Source: Lophius americanus
Taxonomy: Eukaryota; Chordata; Actinopteri; Lophiiformes; Lophiidae
Reading direction: 5' to 3'
DNA length: 64,000 bases
Assembly: GCA_037951165.1 (NCBI GenBank)
Contig: JBBDHG010000051.1
Span: 8,877,501-8,941,500, forward strand
The position numbers and the translations under genes are program-made. Of this stretch, positions 36,736 through 64,000 are shown piece after piece. Under the pieces are notes generated by a model that did no database searches, had not been told where the DNA came from, and worked only from the letters and a program-made list of their open reading frames with translations. Each line of letters begins with the position of its first letter. Position 1 is the stretch's first letter.

Positions 36736-63784
<27,049 letters not shown>

Positions 63785-64000
63785 GTGAGCGTCCCCTGAG
63801 CTGCATGCTGATGATTACAGAAGGAGTAAAAACGTCCTGGAACCTGTTGGACGCATTAACAGCATCAACGGATTTAGACTAGTCGCCAAAATCAGACTTT
63901 GTTCGTTTGGGCCCTACCTTGAATCTACAAATAAATTCAAAAACACCACCAAGCTTTGGGCCATCAGATTAAGATACTGACTGATCTGTTTTTGTCTTTA

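Overview
The window is teleost nuclear DNA. It has split genes with GT-AG introns and is dense in micro- and minisatellites and fish-type LINE, SINE and DNA-transposon remnants. It carries a FISNA-NACHT-LRR-B30.2 receptor of the kind expanded in bony fish, and no operons. I reconstructed three protein-coding genes exon by exon. Every splice junction keeps frame. The exon chains rest on reading splice sites and recognising protein families, not on transcripts.

Layout. (1) 1-15.5 kb has no recognisable gene. It is a mosaic of interspersed repeats (L2-like LINE 3' end, Tc1-like remnant, a small inverted-repeat element), tandem arrays (23-bp unit at 5.6-6.1 kb, degenerate array at 11.3-11.9 kb, 29-bp unit at 12.6-13.2 kb) and one stretch near 13.3-14.2 kb that looks constrained but non-coding. 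(2) 15.5-22.4 kb, minus strand: allc (allantoicase), 11 exons, 397 aa, apparently intact. One intron is almost wholly a 23-bp minisatellite and another is largely a (GT)n microsatellite. (3) 22.86-24.34 kb: about 61 copies of a 24-bp minisatellite, starting 457 bp upstream of the allc start codon. (4) 25.7-34.4 kb, minus strand: an intact NLRC3-like receptor, ten coding exons, 1119 aa, with decayed LINE pieces in its introns. (5) 36.7 kb to the right edge, plus strand: asap2 (BAR-PH-ArfGAP-ankyrin protein). 23 coding exons are visible, encoding residues 1-821. The gene leaves the window inside its proline-rich region, so the C-terminal SH3 domain is missing only because the window ends.

The three genes do not form a pathway. 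allc is a purine-catabolism enzyme, the NLR is a cytosolic innate immune receptor, and asap2 is an Arf GTPase-activating protein of the cell cortex. As I recall, human ALLC and ASAP2 both lie on 2p25, which suggests old linkage. The NLR sits between them, head-to-head with asap2 about 2.4 kb apart, and looks like a lineage-specific arrival. The strongest unexplained signals are the allc intronic minisatellite whose unit contains the intron's own 3' splice site, and the 24-bp array that repeats a GATA-type site dozens of times upstream of allc.
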